This document shows, in pieces, positions 33,119-41,346 of a stretch of DNA of 64,000 bases. The stretch comes from Nocardioides sp. Soil774 (GTDB lineage Bacteria; Actinomycetota; Actinomycetes; Propionibacteriales; Nocardioidaceae). Each line of letters opens with the position of its first letter. Positions within the stretch are counted from its first letter, which is position 1. The translations under genes were made by a program, and so were the position numbers. The DNA is taken from contig NZ_LMSM01000001.1 in NCBI RefSeq assembly GCF_001428125.1, positions 311,306 through 375,305 on the forward strand. The letters are read 5' to 3'. A model generated the notes under the pieces. That model made no database searches. It was not told the origin of the DNA and was given only the letters and a program-made list of their open reading frames with translations.

Positions 33119-33715
33119 GTGAGCGATCGCACCCACCACCGTCCGATGACCCCCGGCGACGGGTTCTTCGCCGAGATCGCGGGTGGCACCGACCCGGCGA
33201 TGCTGCGCGAGGCCGGCGACCTGGCCGCGACCGTGCTGGTCCGCGGGGCGCGGGAGTCCGAGGACCCCGCGCTGGCCGAGCGCGTCGTGCACCTCGCCGA
33301 GAGCGAGGGCCTCGAGACGCTCGCCGAGGTCTGGTCGGGCGCGCCCGCCGACACCCTCGCCGGCAGCCTGTGGCGGCTGTTCCTGCTGCGCTCGTGGGTG
33401 CACGCCGACCCCGAGCGAGTCGCGCGCGAGTACGACGCCGGCCAGCGCCGCGTCGACGTGGCGCGCGTGGTCGCTGGAGTCGCCGACCCGCCAGGCCCCG
33501 ACGAGCTGCGCCGGATGGTCGACGAGGTGCTGCGCGGGATCGCGCGGGGCGACTTCGCGGTCACCCTGTTCCGCGCCGCGGCCTTCGCCCGGATCGTCGC
33601 CGCCGGGCGCGCGGCGCTCGGCCGGTCGTCGCACGACGAGATCACCCGGATGCTCGCGCTGTCGGAGCAGCTGGAGGCGGCCGGTCTGGGGGAAATGCGC
33701 GACGCGCTGGGATGA
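33119..33715 (+). CDS. Conserved actinobacterial protein, function unknown
   Basis: A 198-residue helical protein without signal or membrane segments. It contains MLREAGDLAATVLVRGARESEDP, ETLAEVWSGAPADTLAGSLWRLFLLRSWV and DPERVAREYDAG. I recall similar proteins in many actinobacteria, some misnamed as an RNA polymerase subunit, without a known role. The all-helical repeat-like make-up could serve as a scaffold. The GTG at 33119 is set by the TAGGCT box. It is followed directly by the putative structured RNA. Confidence 0.65.
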   Translation: MSDRTHHRPMTPGDGFFAEIAGGTDPAMLREAGDLAATVLVRGARESEDPALAERVVHLAESEGLETLAEVWSGAPADTLAGSLWRLFLLRSWVHADPERVAREYDAGQRRVDVARVVAGVADPPGPDELRRMVDEVLRGIARGDFAVTLFRAAAFARIVAAGRAALGRSSHDEITRMLALSEQLEAAGLGEMRDALG

Positions 33716-33720
33716 GCCGT

Positions 33721-33726
33721 TAAAAT
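33721..33726 (+). promoter_or_regulatory. -10 box TAAAAT in front of a putative structured RNA
   Basis: TAAAAT in an otherwise GC-rich region, six bases before 33733. By the spacing of the other promoters here, transcription would begin at the first base of the 10-base-pair closing helix. No convincing -35 box is seen. Confidence 0.55.
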
Positions 33727-33732
33727 GGGCCC

Positions 33733-33827
33733 TGCGAGTGCGTCGGGCTGTGGCAGCCCCGGGTCCCAAAATAAGCCGCTACGAGCGGCCACGCGCCGTG
33801 AGGCGCTCCCGGTCCGGCGCACTCGCA
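33733..33827 (+). ncRNA. Putative structured non-coding RNA with four or five stems
   Basis: A 95-base element. A perfect 10-base-pair helix P1 (TGCGAGTGCG at 33733, CGCACTCGCA at 33818) closes three perfect hairpins: GGGCTG/CAGCCC with loop TGG (33745-33759), GCCGCT/AGCGGC with loop ACG (33775-33789), and GCGCC/GGCGC with the GNRA loop GTGA (33793-33806). CGGG at 33760 can also pair with CCCG at 33808, enclosing the last two. An A-rich single strand (CCCAAAATAA) lies between. A TAAAAT box puts the start exactly at P1. It has no open frame and does not match an RNA family I know (not 4.5S, 6S, tmRNA or a riboswitch I recognise). It could act alone or as a leader of the PemK-like gene. Confidence 0.5.
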
Positions 33828-33844
33828 CATCTCTCCGGGGCCTC

Positions 33845-33850
33845 TAGGCT
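33845..33850 (+). promoter_or_regulatory. -10 box TAGGCT of a leaderless transcript (PemK-like)
   Basis: TAGGCT, six bases, ATG at 33857. The PemK-like gene can therefore be transcribed without the RNA element upstream. Confidence 0.6.
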
Positions 33851-33856
33851 CGGGAG

Positions 33857-34288
33857 ATGACGTTGCGCCGCCGGATCGCCGGTCTGTTCTCGGGCTCCAC
33901 CGCCGGTGAGGTCTCCTCGACCTATGCCCCGGAGGTCGACGGCGAGCCCGACCCGGGCGAGGTCGTGTGGGCCTGGGTGCCCTACGAGGACGACCCGAGC
34001 CAGGGCAAGGACCGGCCCGTGCTGGTGCTCGACACCGAGGACGAGGGCTGGACCGGGCTGATGCTGAGCAGCCAGGACCACGACCGAGACGCCGCCGACG
34101 AGGCCCGCCACGGACGCCACTGGATGGACGTCGGCTCCGGTGGCTGGGACCCGCAGGGCCGGCCGAGCGAGGTGCGCCTCGACCGGCTGCTCCACCTGCG
34201 GCGCGACGGCGTACGCCGTGAGGGTGCGGCGCTGGACCCCCGGATCTTCGAGGAGGTCGTCGCCGCGGTGCGCGGGCTCTCCCGTTAG
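33857..34288 (+). CDS. PemK/MazF-like protein
   Basis: A 143-residue protein whose central part (GEVVWAWVPYEDDP, GKDRPVLVLDT, GWTGLMLSSQDHDRD) fits the SH3-like barrel of PemK/MazF (CcdB-fold) proteins, toxins that cut RNA or poison gyrase. An N-terminal segment of about 40 residues and the C-terminal WMDVGSGGWDPQGRPSEVRLDRLLHLRRDGV are as in actinobacterial chromosomal homologues. No small antitoxin gene adjoins it, so a housekeeping role is as likely as a toxin. Its TAG stop forms the first half of the next -10 box. The start is set by the TAGGCT box. Confidence 0.7.
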   Translation: MTLRRRIAGLFSGSTAGEVSSTYAPEVDGEPDPGEVVWAWVPYEDDPSQGKDRPVLVLDTEDEGWTGLMLSSQDHDRDAADEARHGRHWMDVGSGGWDPQGRPSEVRLDRLLHLRRDGVRREGAALDPRIFEEVVAAVRGLSR

Positions 34289-34291
34289 GGT
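34286..34291 (+). promoter_or_regulatory. -10 box TAGGGT overlapping a stop codon
   Basis: TAGGGT begins with the TAG stop of the PemK-like gene, then six bases and GTG at 34298. Confidence 0.6.
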
Positions 34292-34297
34292 TTCGGC

Positions 34298-35740
34298 GTG
34301 TCCGGACCCCGTGCTGCCCGCTCCGCCCCCCGCGCGAACCCTCGCGCGACGCTGCGACGCAGCGCTCTCGTCGGCTGCGCGCTGACGATCGGCATGGGGC
34401 TCGCGGCGTGCACCGTCGACGGCGAGCCGGAGCCCGGCCCGACCTCGTCGCCGACCCAGGGCCAGACCGGCGGCGCCTCCGACAAGCCGCGCCGGATCAC
34501 CTTCGGCGCCTACGGCAGCGAGGAGGAGGTCGCGGCCTTCCAGCGCGTCGTCGACTCCTTCAACGCCTCCTCGACGACCCGCCAGGTCACCTTGAAGTCG
34601 TGGCCCGACCACGAGTCGGCGCTCGAGGACGTGCTCGCGGGCAACGCGCCCGACGCCTTCCTCACCTCGCGCATCGACCTGGGCCAGCTGGTCGGCGCCG
34701 ACGCGCTCCAGCCGGTCAGCCTGCTGCTCGACGAGCGCGGCGTCGACTTCGGTGACCGCTTCTCGCGCGACGCCGTCGACGCCTTCGCGATGGACGACGA
34801 GCTGCAGTGCATGGCGTACTCGGTGTCGCCGATGGTCGTCTACTACAACACCGACATCGTCGACTTCGACAAGATGGAGCGGCGCGGGCTCGACGTGCCG
34901 ACGGCCAACGACGAGGGCGTGCGCGAGCGGTGGACGCTCGCCCAGTTCGAGGCGGCGGCGCGGTTCGCGTCGCGGCGCGGCGACCCACGAGGTGTGTGGA
35001 TCGACCCGACGCTGCAGGGCCTCGCGCCCTTCATCTACTCCGGCGGCGGCCAGGTCTTCGACGACGACCGCGACCCCACGTCGCTGGCCTTCTCCGACGA
35101 CTCCACCCGCGAGGCGCTCAACCAGACGCTGGCGATCCTGCGCGACCCGACCCTGACGCCGACCAACGCCCAGCTCGCGCGGGCCACGCCCCTGCAGCTC
35201 TTCAAGCGCGGCGAGCTGGCGATGATCGCCGGGTTCCGCAACCTCGTCCCCGAGCTGCGCGCCACCGAGGGCCTGGACTTCGACGTGCTCCCGATGCCGG
35301 TCATCGAGGACCGTGCCACCGTGGGCGACATCAACGGCCTCTGCATCTCCGCCGACTCCGACTACTCCGGTGACGCAGCGGACTTCATCGCCTACGCCGT
35401 CTCCGACGCGGCGATCGCGACCGTCTCCTCCACCGGCTACATCGTGCCGGCCAACACGGAGGTCGCCGCCTCCGACGACTTCCTCGCACCCGGGGAGGAG
35501 CCGGCCAACGCGGCGGCGTTCAGCCAGGGCATCCGCTACATGGTCGTGCCGCCGTTCATCGACCAGCGCGTGGAGCTCAACGACGCGGTCACCCCGCTCC
35601 TCGAGCGCCTCGTCACCGCGCCGGGCGTGCTGGACCTCGAGCAGGTCACCGACGAGATCGACCAGGTCTCGCGCACGATCCTCTCGCCGGAGGAGACCGA
35701 GTCGCCCTCGGAGTCGCCGAGCGAGAGTCCCTCGGAGTAG
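34298..35740 (+). CDS. Family 1 solute-binding lipoprotein (sugar-type)
   Basis: A 480-residue lipoprotein: twin-arginine-poor basic start, signal helix and lipobox LAAC (Cys about 38), a low-complexity linker and an SBP_bac_1 domain (ITFGAYGSEEEVAAFQRVVDSFN, PDAFLTSRIDLGQL, MVVYYNTDIVDFDKM, GELAMIAGFRNLVPELR). Such proteins bind sugars or glycosides for ABC importers. No permease or ATPase gene is adjacent, so it is an orphan subunit. The C-terminus ends in four SPSE repeats. The GTG start is set by TAGGGT six bases before it. It converges on the RNase D gene with a ten-base gap. Confidence 0.87.
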   Translation: MSGPRAARSAPRANPRATLRRSALVGCALTIGMGLAACTVDGEPEPGPTSSPTQGQTGGASDKPRRITFGAYGSEEEVAAFQRVVDSFNASSTTRQVTLKSWPDHESALEDVLAGNAPDAFLTSRIDLGQLVGADALQPVSLLLDERGVDFGDRFSRDAVDAFAMDDELQCMAYSVSPMVVYYNTDIVDFDKMERRGLDVPTANDEGVRERWTLAQFEAAARFASRRGDPRGVWIDPTLQGLAPFIYSGGGQVFDDDRDPTSLAFSDDSTREALNQTLAILRDPTLTPTNAQLARATPLQLFKRGELAMIAGFRNLVPELRATEGLDFDVLPMPVIEDRATVGDINGLCISADSDYSGDAADFIAYAVSDAAIATVSSTGYIVPANTEVAASDDFLAPGEEPANAAAFSQGIRYMVVPPFIDQRVELNDAVTPLLERLVTAPGVLDLEQVTDEIDQVSRTILSPEETESPSESPSESPSE

Positions 35741-35750
35741 GGCTCTTCCC

Positions 35751-37043
35751 CTACCCCGCGTCGGCCGCCAGGATCGCGCCGACGAGCGCGCCGGTGACGA
35801 GCTCGGCCTGCCACTGCCGCGCGCCGTAGGACGCGAGCTGGGCGCGTACGGCGTCGGCGAGCTCGGCCGGCTCCCGGGTCTCCGGCGGCGCCCACATCAG
35901 GCGGCGGAGGTAGTCGGGGGTGAGGAGGTTCTCCACCGGCAGGTGGTGGACCTCGGCGAGGTTGAGCATCGACTCGCGGGCGGCCTTGAAGCGCCGGTCG
36001 GCCACCGGGTCGCGCTCGGCCCAGGTGCGCGGGTGCGGGGGGCCGTCGCCGCGGGGGGCGCGGGAGGGCAGCTCGTCCTCGGACATCTCGCGCACCCGCT
36101 GGAGCGCCTCGACCCAGGCGGCGGAGTAGCGGCTGGCGCCGCGGCCGTGGAAGCCCTGCGTCGCGAGCAGGGCGCGGCGGTCGGAGGGCATCGTGGTGGC
36201 GGCGACGACGATGGCCGAGTCGGGCAGGATCCGGCCCGGGGTCACGTCGCGCTCGGCGGCGATCGCGTCGCGCGCCTCCCACAGCGCCTTCGCGGCGCCC
36301 AGGGACCGGCGTCCGCGTAACCGGTGCACGCCCGACGTACGTCGCCAGGCGTCGACGCGGACGGCGGGCTCGAAGCCCAGCAGGTGCTCGAACTCCTGGC
36401 GGGCCCACTCGGCCTTGCCGGCCTTCTCGAGCTCGGTGGCCATGTGCTCGCGCAGCTCGAGGAGCACCTCGACGTCGAGGGCGGCGTAGTCGAGCCAGGC
36501 CTCGGGGAGCGGCCGGGTGGACCAGTCGGCCGCGGAGTGCTCCTTGCGCATGCGCTGGCCCAGCACGGTCTCGACGAGGGTGGCGAGACCGACGCGCGGG
36601 TAGCCGAGCAGGCGGCCGGCGAGCTCGGTGTCGAAGAGGCTGGTCGGGGTGAGGCCGATCTCGCGCAGGCAGGGGAGGTCCTGCGTGGCGGCGTGCAGGA
36701 TCCACTCCGAGCCGACCAGGGCGTCCTGCAACGGGGCGAGCGTGGTCAGCGGGATCGGGTCGATCAGCCAGGTGCCGGCGCCCTCGCGACGCAGCTGGAT
36801 GAGGTAGGCGCGGTTGGAGTAGCGGTAGCCCGACGCCCGTTCGGCGTCGATGGCCACCGGACCGGTCGCGGCGGCCAGCGCGGCGCACGCCTCGAGGAGC
36901 CCGGCGTCGGTGTCGACGATCTCGGGCAGGCCGTCGCGCAGCTCGAGCAGCGGCGCCGGGGGAGCCTCGGGCTCCGCCACGGGCTCCTTCACGGGCTCTG
37001 CCGGCTCGGCGGGGACCTGTTCGGTCTCGGGGGTGTCGGTCAT
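35751..37043 (-). CDS. rnd: Ribonuclease D family 3'-5' exonuclease with HRDC domain
   Basis: A 430-residue protein: an acidic, proline-rich N-terminal 40 residues, a DEDD exonuclease domain (VAIDAERASGYRYSN, LHAATQDLPCLREIG, LFDTELAGRLLG, WLDYAALDVEVLLEL) and an HRDC domain (about 240-320), then a C-terminal helical part. RNase D trims tRNA and other small RNA 3' ends. The order RNase D, DUF3000, hemE (divergent) is typical of actinobacteria. The ATG at 37043 is four bases after the DUF3000 stop, so the two genes form one operon. Confidence 0.92.
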   Translation of the reverse strand: MTDTPETEQVPAEPAEPVKEPVAEPEAPPAPLLELRDGLPEIVDTDAGLLEACAALAAATGPVAIDAERASGYRYSNRAYLIQLRREGAGTWLIDPIPLTTLAPLQDALVGSEWILHAATQDLPCLREIGLTPTSLFDTELAGRLLGYPRVGLATLVETVLGQRMRKEHSAADWSTRPLPEAWLDYAALDVEVLLELREHMATELEKAGKAEWARQEFEHLLGFEPAVRVDAWRRTSGVHRLRGRRSLGAAKALWEARDAIAAERDVTPGRILPDSAIVVAATTMPSDRRALLATQGFHGRGASRYSAAWVEALQRVREMSEDELPSRAPRGDGPPHPRTWAERDPVADRRFKAARESMLNLAEVHHLPVENLLTPDYLRRLMWAPPETREPAELADAVRAQLASYGARQWQAELVTGALVGAILAADAG

Positions 37044-37047
37044 CAGG

Positions 37048-37668
37048 TCAGGGGCCGCGCTGTCCGCGTCGGCTCGGGATGGCGATGACGCCCTCGGGCA
37101 CCGGGGGCAGCCCCACGGCGGTGCACATCAGCTCGCCCCACGCCTCGACGTGGGGGGTCATGTCGAGGCCGTCGGCGTCGTCGACGTCGGGGGTCCACGA
37201 GGCGCGGATCTCGACCTGGGCGGTGCCCTCCTCGTCGGCCATGCCGCCGAAGCTCTCGGTGGTCACGCACGTCACGGTGCCGGACGCGGCGTGGAAGGCG
37301 GCGCCGTGGGCCTCGAGCGCCTCGGTGAGCCACGACCAGCCGACGGCGGCCAGCATCGGGTCGGCGCCGAGCTCGGGGTCGATGTCGGCGCGGGCGTAGG
37401 CCACGCAGCGGTAGGTGCCGTCCCACGCGTCGTTGCCGGCCGGGTCGTGCAGCAGGATCAGCCGGCCGGTGCCGAGGTCGTCGTCGTCGACGGTGACGTC
37501 GGCGCTGAGCGCGGACGACCACGGCGCGATGCGCTGCGGCGCCGGCATCTCCTCGCAGAAGACCTCCGGGCGCAGCGAGGCCCGACGCATCGTCTCCACG
37601 GCCGCGCGGAACTCCGCGGGTCCAGCCGCGGCAGCACTGCCCGGGTGGGTCTCGTGACGGGCCACCAT
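37048..37668 (-). CDS. DUF3000 protein
   Basis: A 206-residue protein of the actinobacterial DUF3000 family: FRAAVETMRRASLRPEVFCEE, IAPWSSALSADV, GTGRLILLHDPAGNDAWDGTYRCVAYARAD, GWSWLTEALEAHGA, EIRASWTP. The family lies beside hemE and RNase D in many actinobacteria; its job is unknown. The start is the ATG at 37668, set by TACTCT six bases upstream. It is divergent from hemE with a 72-base gap that must hold both promoters. Confidence 0.85.
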   Translation of the reverse strand: MVARHETHPGSAAAAGPAEFRAAVETMRRASLRPEVFCEEMPAPQRIAPWSSALSADVTVDDDDLGTGRLILLHDPAGNDAWDGTYRCVAYARADIDPELGADPMLAAVGWSWLTEALEAHGAAFHAASGTVTCVTTESFGGMADEEGTAQVEIRASWTPDVDDADGLDMTPHVEAWGELMCTAVGLPPVPEGVIAIPSRRGQRGP

Positions 37669-37674
37669 GGGGCC

Positions 37675-37680
37675 AGAGTA
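37675..37680 (-). promoter_or_regulatory. -10 box TACTCT of a leaderless transcript (DUF3000-rnd)
   Basis: TACTCT, six bases, ATG at 37668 on the minus strand. Confidence 0.55.
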
Positions 37681-37740
37681 GGCCAGTGCCGGCATCCGGC
37701 GATGTGCCGCCACGCCGCCTGACCTGCGAAGATTCGGGGC

Positions 37741-38787
37741 GTGACCGACGCCTCCGCCGCCCCGCACCCCGGACTGTCCCGGAGCCCGTTCCTCCGGGCC
37801 GCCCGCGGCGAGCAGCCGTCGCACACGCCGGTGTGGTTCATGCGGCAGGCCGGGCGCTCCCTCCCGGAGTACCTCGAGGTGCGCGAGGGCATCGGCATGC
37901 TCGAGTCCTGCATGGACGCCGACCTCGTCACCGAGATCACCCTCCAGCCCGTACGCCGCTACGGCGTGGACGCTGCGATCTTCTTCTCCGACATCGTGCT
38001 GCCGCTGAAGGCCGTCGGCGTCGACCTCGACATCTTGCCCGGTGTCGGGCCGGTCGTGGCCTCCCCGGTGCGCACCCTCGCCGACGTCGAGGCGATCCCC
38101 GACCTCACCGCCGAGCACGTGCCCTACATCAGCCGGGCGGTGCGCCAGCTGGTCACCGAGCTCGGCGCGACCCCGCTCATCGGCTTCGCCGGGGCGCCGT
38201 TCACGGTCGCCTCCTACCTCGTCGAGGGCGGTCCCTCCAAGGAGCACGCGAAGACCAAGGCGATGATGTTCGGCGCCCCCGACGTGTGGGACGCGCTGAT
38301 GCGCAAGATCGCCGGCATCGCCGCGACGTACCTCCGCATCCAGGTCGAGGCCGGCGCCTCCGCCGTCCAGCTCTTCGACTCCTGGGCCGGCGCGCTCACC
38401 CCGGCCGACTACCGCGCGTCCGTCATGCCCCACTCCCAGCGGGTGCTCGCCGCGGCCGGCGAGCTCGGCGTGCCGCGGATCCACTTCGGGGTCGGCACCA
38501 CCAACCTGCTCGGCCTGATGGGCGAGGCCGGCGCCGACGTGGTCGGCGTCGACTGGCGTACGCCGCTGGAGCTGGCGATCCCGCTCGTGGGCGACCGCGC
38601 GGTGCAGGGCAACCTCGACCCCACGCTGGTCTTCGCCCCCACCGAGGTGATGACCGCCCGTGCGGCCGAGGTCATCGAGGCCGGTCGCGCCGCCAGGGGC
38701 CACATCTTCAACCTCGGTCACGGGGTCATCCCCTCGACCGACCCCGGTCAGCTGAAGGCGCTCACGGAGTTCGTGCAGGCGTACTGA
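37741..38787 (+). CDS. hemE: Uroporphyrinogen decarboxylase
   Basis: A 348-residue enzyme that removes four carboxyl groups from uroporphyrinogen III to give coproporphyrinogen III. Family marks are [86 protein letters not shown] and [11 protein letters not shown]. The GTG at 37741 is preceded by AAGATT and six bases, a weaker leaderless-type box. In this genome hemE is separated from hemY and hemQ, which usually follow, by a 6-kb sulfonate cassette. Its last 40 bases overlap the convergent LysR gene. Confidence 0.97.
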   Translation: MTDASAAPHPGLSRSPFLRAARGEQPSHTPVWFMRQAGRSLPEYLEVREGIGMLESCMDADLVTEITLQPVRRYGVDAAIFFSDIVLPLKAVGVDLDILPGVGPVVASPVRTLADVEAIPDLTAEHVPYISRAVRQLVTELGATPLIGFAGAPFTVASYLVEGGPSKEHAKTKAMMFGAPDVWDALMRKIAGIAATYLRIQVEAGASAVQLFDSWAGALTPADYRASVMPHSQRVLAAAGELGVPRIHFGVGTTNLLGLMGEAGADVVGVDWRTPLELAIPLVGDRAVQGNLDPTLVFAPTEVMTARAAEVIEAGRAARGHIFNLGHGVIPSTDPGQLKALTEFVQAY

Positions 38788-39728
38788 CCAGCGCCCAGCG
38801 CGGTGACCACAGGCTCTGCTGAGGCGAGGTAGGACCGTGCCTGGCGCACCAGCGCGGTCTGCAGGTCGCGCAGCGGCTCGGGCACGCGCTCGGCGTGGCG
38901 GCGCACCATCAGCAGCGTGACCGTCGTCAGCCCCTGGCCGGTCAGGATCGGCCGGGTGGTGAGCACCCCGGCGCGCACCAGCGGGTCGGCGGCGATGGAG
39001 AAGTCGGGCAGGATCGAGATCCCCAGCCCGGCCGCCACCATGGCCTTGCCCATCTCGGCGCCGTCGGTGGCGTACGTCGTCGGCGGCAGCGCGCCGCCGA
39101 AGACCCGGTGGGCGTAGCGGTGCATCACGAATCCCGGGCGCATCAGCACGTGGGGCTCCGCGCGGAGGTCGTCGACGCTGAGCCGCACCTTGGCCGCCAG
39201 CGGGTGGTCGGCACGCAGGCAGGCGACCGGCGTGCCCTCGATGAGCCGGTCGGCGACCAGCGTGGACGGCACCTCGTCGCCCGGGAGCACGTTGACCAGC
39301 CCCAGGTCGAGCGAGCCCTCGCCGAGCCCCTGCTGGATGTCGGCCTGCCGACCCGTGACGACCTCGACGCCGCCGGACCCGTGCCGGGCGTGCAGGTCGC
39401 GCAGCGCCGGGGCCAGCAGGCTGGAGGAGGCGGTGCTGACCGTGCCGATGCGCAGGACGCGACGGCGTACGGACTGCTGGCCCGCCGCGCGGCGCAGCCG
39501 GTCGACGGCCTCGAGCACCTCGGTCATGTTCTGCAGCAGGTCGAGCCCCTGCCGGCTGATGCGCGATCCCGTGCGGCGCCGGTCGAGCAGGGTCGCGCCG
39601 AGCTCCTTCTCGAGCTTGGTCACCGCCTCGCTCAGGGCGGGTTGCGAGATGTGCATGGCCTCGCTCGCCCGTCGCAGCGAGCCGTGCTCGGTCACCGCCG
39701 CGAGGTACTCCAGCTGTTCGATCCGCAC
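38748..39728 (-). CDS. LysR-family regulator of the sulfonate cassette
   Basis: A 326-residue LysR-type regulator: N-terminal winged helix ([45 protein letters not shown]) and a type 2 periplasmic-binding-like sensor domain. It is divergent from the SfnB/SsuD operon and is its likely regulator, in the way that Cbl/CysB act on sulfonate genes. Its 3' end overlaps hemE by 40 bases, which suggests the cassette was inserted right at the hemE end. A start farther in is not needed; the ATG at 39728 begins a standard DNA-binding domain. Confidence 0.92.
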   Translation of the reverse strand: MRIEQLEYLAAVTEHGSLRRASEAMHISQPALSEAVTKLEKELGATLLDRRRTGSRISRQGLDLLQNMTEVLEAVDRLRRAAGQQSVRRRVLRIGTVSTASSSLLAPALRDLHARHGSGGVEVVTGRQADIQQGLGEGSLDLGLVNVLPGDEVPSTLVADRLIEGTPVACLRADHPLAAKVRLSVDDLRAEPHVLMRPGFVMHRYAHRVFGGALPPTTYATDGAEMGKAMVAAGLGISILPDFSIAADPLVRAGVLTTRPILTGQGLTTVTLLMVRRHAERVPEPLRDLQTALVRQARSYLASAEPVVTALGAGQYACTNSVSAFS

Positions 39729-39805
39729 CCGTTGCTCCTGGTCTCGTGTCGCGGGGTGGTCGGCAAAACCTGCTGCCGCCCTGTCGTGGTCCGGCGCCCC
39801 GACTG

Positions 39806-39847
39806 CTTAAAGTCTACTAAGTAACTATACAAAACGGGAGGAACCCA
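39806..39847 (+). promoter_or_regulatory. AT-rich promoter and operator region of the sulfonate operon
   Basis: An AT-rich island (CTTAAAGTCTACTAAGT, then AACTATACAAAA) in GC-rich surroundings, with the ribosome binding sequence GGGAGGA eight bases before the ATG at 39851. GTCTAC followed by AAG recurs before the SsuD-like gene at 41354. The element is a likely target of the divergent LysR regulator. Confidence 0.5.
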
Positions 39848-39850
39848 CCC

Positions 39851-41221
39851 ATGACCACCCTGCGTGTCCGACCCACCCCCAGTCGCACCAGCCGCAGCGG
39901 CCGCACTCCCGACCGCCACGCCGCCACCCCCGGCGGGACCGGGGCGCACGCCCACCGCCCCGGGGCCGACGACCTCCTGGCCGAGTGGGCGCCCGTCCTG
40001 GCCGCCGTCGGCGAGGGGGCGCTCGAGCGCGAGCTCGCCGGCGAGCTGCCGGTCGAGGCGGTCCGCCTGCTCAAGGCCGAGGGGTTCGGTGCGCTGCGCG
40101 TGCCCGCGGCCCTCGGCGGCGGTGGTGTCGACGTCGTCGGGCTCACGCGGCTGTGGGTCGAGCTCGCCGCGGTGGACGCCAACCTGCCGCAGGTGTTCCG
40201 GGGCCACTTCGCCCTCGTCGAGGACCGGCTCTGGCACCACGCGCGCTCGAGCGACCAGCGGGTGTGGTTCGACCGGTTCGTCGCCGGGGAGATCGCCGGC
40301 AACGCGTGGTCGGAGGTGGGCTCCGACATCGACCTGCCCCGCACCGTCCTGCGCCCGCGCGCCGACGGGTCCTACCGCCTCGACGGCACGAAGTACTACA
40401 CGACCGGCACCATCTTCGCCGAGTGGGCCGACGTCCACGCCCGCGTCGCCCGTCCCGGTCACCCCGACGAGGTGGAGGAGCCGACCGCGATCGCGCTCGT
40501 CGACACCCGGGACGCCGGCGTGCGGGTCACCGACGACTGGAACGGCTTCGGGCAGAGGGGCACCGGCAGCGGCACCACGACCTTCGACAACGTCGGCGTG
40601 CCCGCCGACCACGTGCTGGCCTTCGAGGACCGCTTCCCCCACCAGACGGCGTTCTACCAGCTCAACCTCCTCGCCACCCTGACCGGCATCGCGAGGGCGG
40701 CCCTCGCCGACGTGGTCGAGGCGGCGCGGAAGCGCACCCGCAACTTCTCCCACGCCAACGCGCCACGGGTCCGCGACGACGCCCAGGTGCTGGCCCGCGT
40801 CGGCGAGATCGCTGCCGCGGTCTACGCCGCGGAGGCCGCCACCCTGCGCGCCGCCGCCAGCGTGCAGGCGGTCGCAGACGCCGCCACCGCGACGCCCGAC
40901 GTGGTGGCCGCGCTGGTCGAGGCCGCCGAGGTGGAGGCGTCGACCGCGCAGGTGGTCGTCTCCGAGCTCGTCCTGCGTGCCACCTCCGACCTCTTCGACG
41001 TGCTCGGCGCCTCGGCGACCGCGCGACCGCTCGCCCTCGACCGCCACTGGCGCAACGCGCGCACGGTCGCCTCGCACAACCCGCGGATGCTCAAGGCGCG
41101 CGTCGTGGGGGCGTACGCCGTCAACGGCACGCCGCCGCCCTATGCCTGGTCGATCGGCGGCACCCGCCGTCGCCAGGAGTGGGTCGACCCCCGGGCGCCG
41201 CACGAGGGTGCCACCAGCTGA
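39851..41221 (+). CDS. SfnB/DszC-like flavin-dependent monooxygenase (acyl-CoA dehydrogenase fold)
   Basis: A 456-residue protein of the acyl-CoA dehydrogenase superfamily, closest in style to SfnB/DszC sulfur-compound monooxygenases: EAVRLLKAEGFGALRVPAALGG, GEIAGNAWSEVGSDI, YRLDGTKYYTTGTIFAEW, RGTGSGTTTFDNVGVP and SDLFDVLGASATARPLALDRHWRNARTVASHNP. It lacks the catalytic glutamate context of true acyl-CoA dehydrogenases as far as can be judged. It would oxidise sulfones or related compounds with reduced FMN from the reductases downstream. The first 35 residues are a variable, basic extension. First gene of the sulfonate operon. Confidence 0.82.
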   Translation: MTTLRVRPTPSRTSRSGRTPDRHAATPGGTGAHAHRPGADDLLAEWAPVLAAVGEGALERELAGELPVEAVRLLKAEGFGALRVPAALGGGGVDVVGLTRLWVELAAVDANLPQVFRGHFALVEDRLWHHARSSDQRVWFDRFVAGEIAGNAWSEVGSDIDLPRTVLRPRADGSYRLDGTKYYTTGTIFAEWADVHARVARPGHPDEVEEPTAIALVDTRDAGVRVTDDWNGFGQRGTGSGTTTFDNVGVPADHVLAFEDRFPHQTAFYQLNLLATLTGIARAALADVVEAARKRTRNFSHANAPRVRDDAQVLARVGEIAAAVYAAEAATLRAAASVQAVADAATATPDVVAALVEAAEVEASTAQVVVSELVLRATSDLFDVLGASATARPLALDRHWRNARTVASHNPRMLKARVVGAYAVNGTPPPYAWSIGGTRRRQEWVDPRAPHEGATS

Positions 41222-41245
41222 CCGGTCACGCACCGGCTCCGGGAA

Positions 41246-41298
41246 GGGGGTGGCGGGCAGTGCCCCGCCCTGCCTGCAAGGCACTGCCTGCCACCCCC
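41246..41298 (+). terminator. Very strong hairpin between the two monooxygenase genes
   Basis: GGGGGTGGCGGGCAGTGCC at 41246 pairs with 41280-41298 over 19 positions with a single G-U pair and a 15-base loop. It lies 25 bases after the SfnB-like stop and 108 before the SsuD-like start. It can end or attenuate the first transcript, or protect its 3' end. Confidence 0.6.
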
Positions 41299-41346
41299 TC
41301 GACATCCCCGCGTCACGTCGTGCCCGGGTCGGGCGCCAGGCGCTGC

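Noticed and set aside
28967-33769. A 1600-codon open frame on the minus strand across hrpA
   Set aside because: It is the antisense shadow of hrpA, which has clear helicase motifs; the minus frame is low complexity (Ala, Gly, Arg, Leu, Val) as expected from GC-rich codon bias.
33857-34288. Classical type II toxin-antitoxin pair
   Set aside because: No small antitoxin gene up- or downstream; the protein has the long form of housekeeping homologues.
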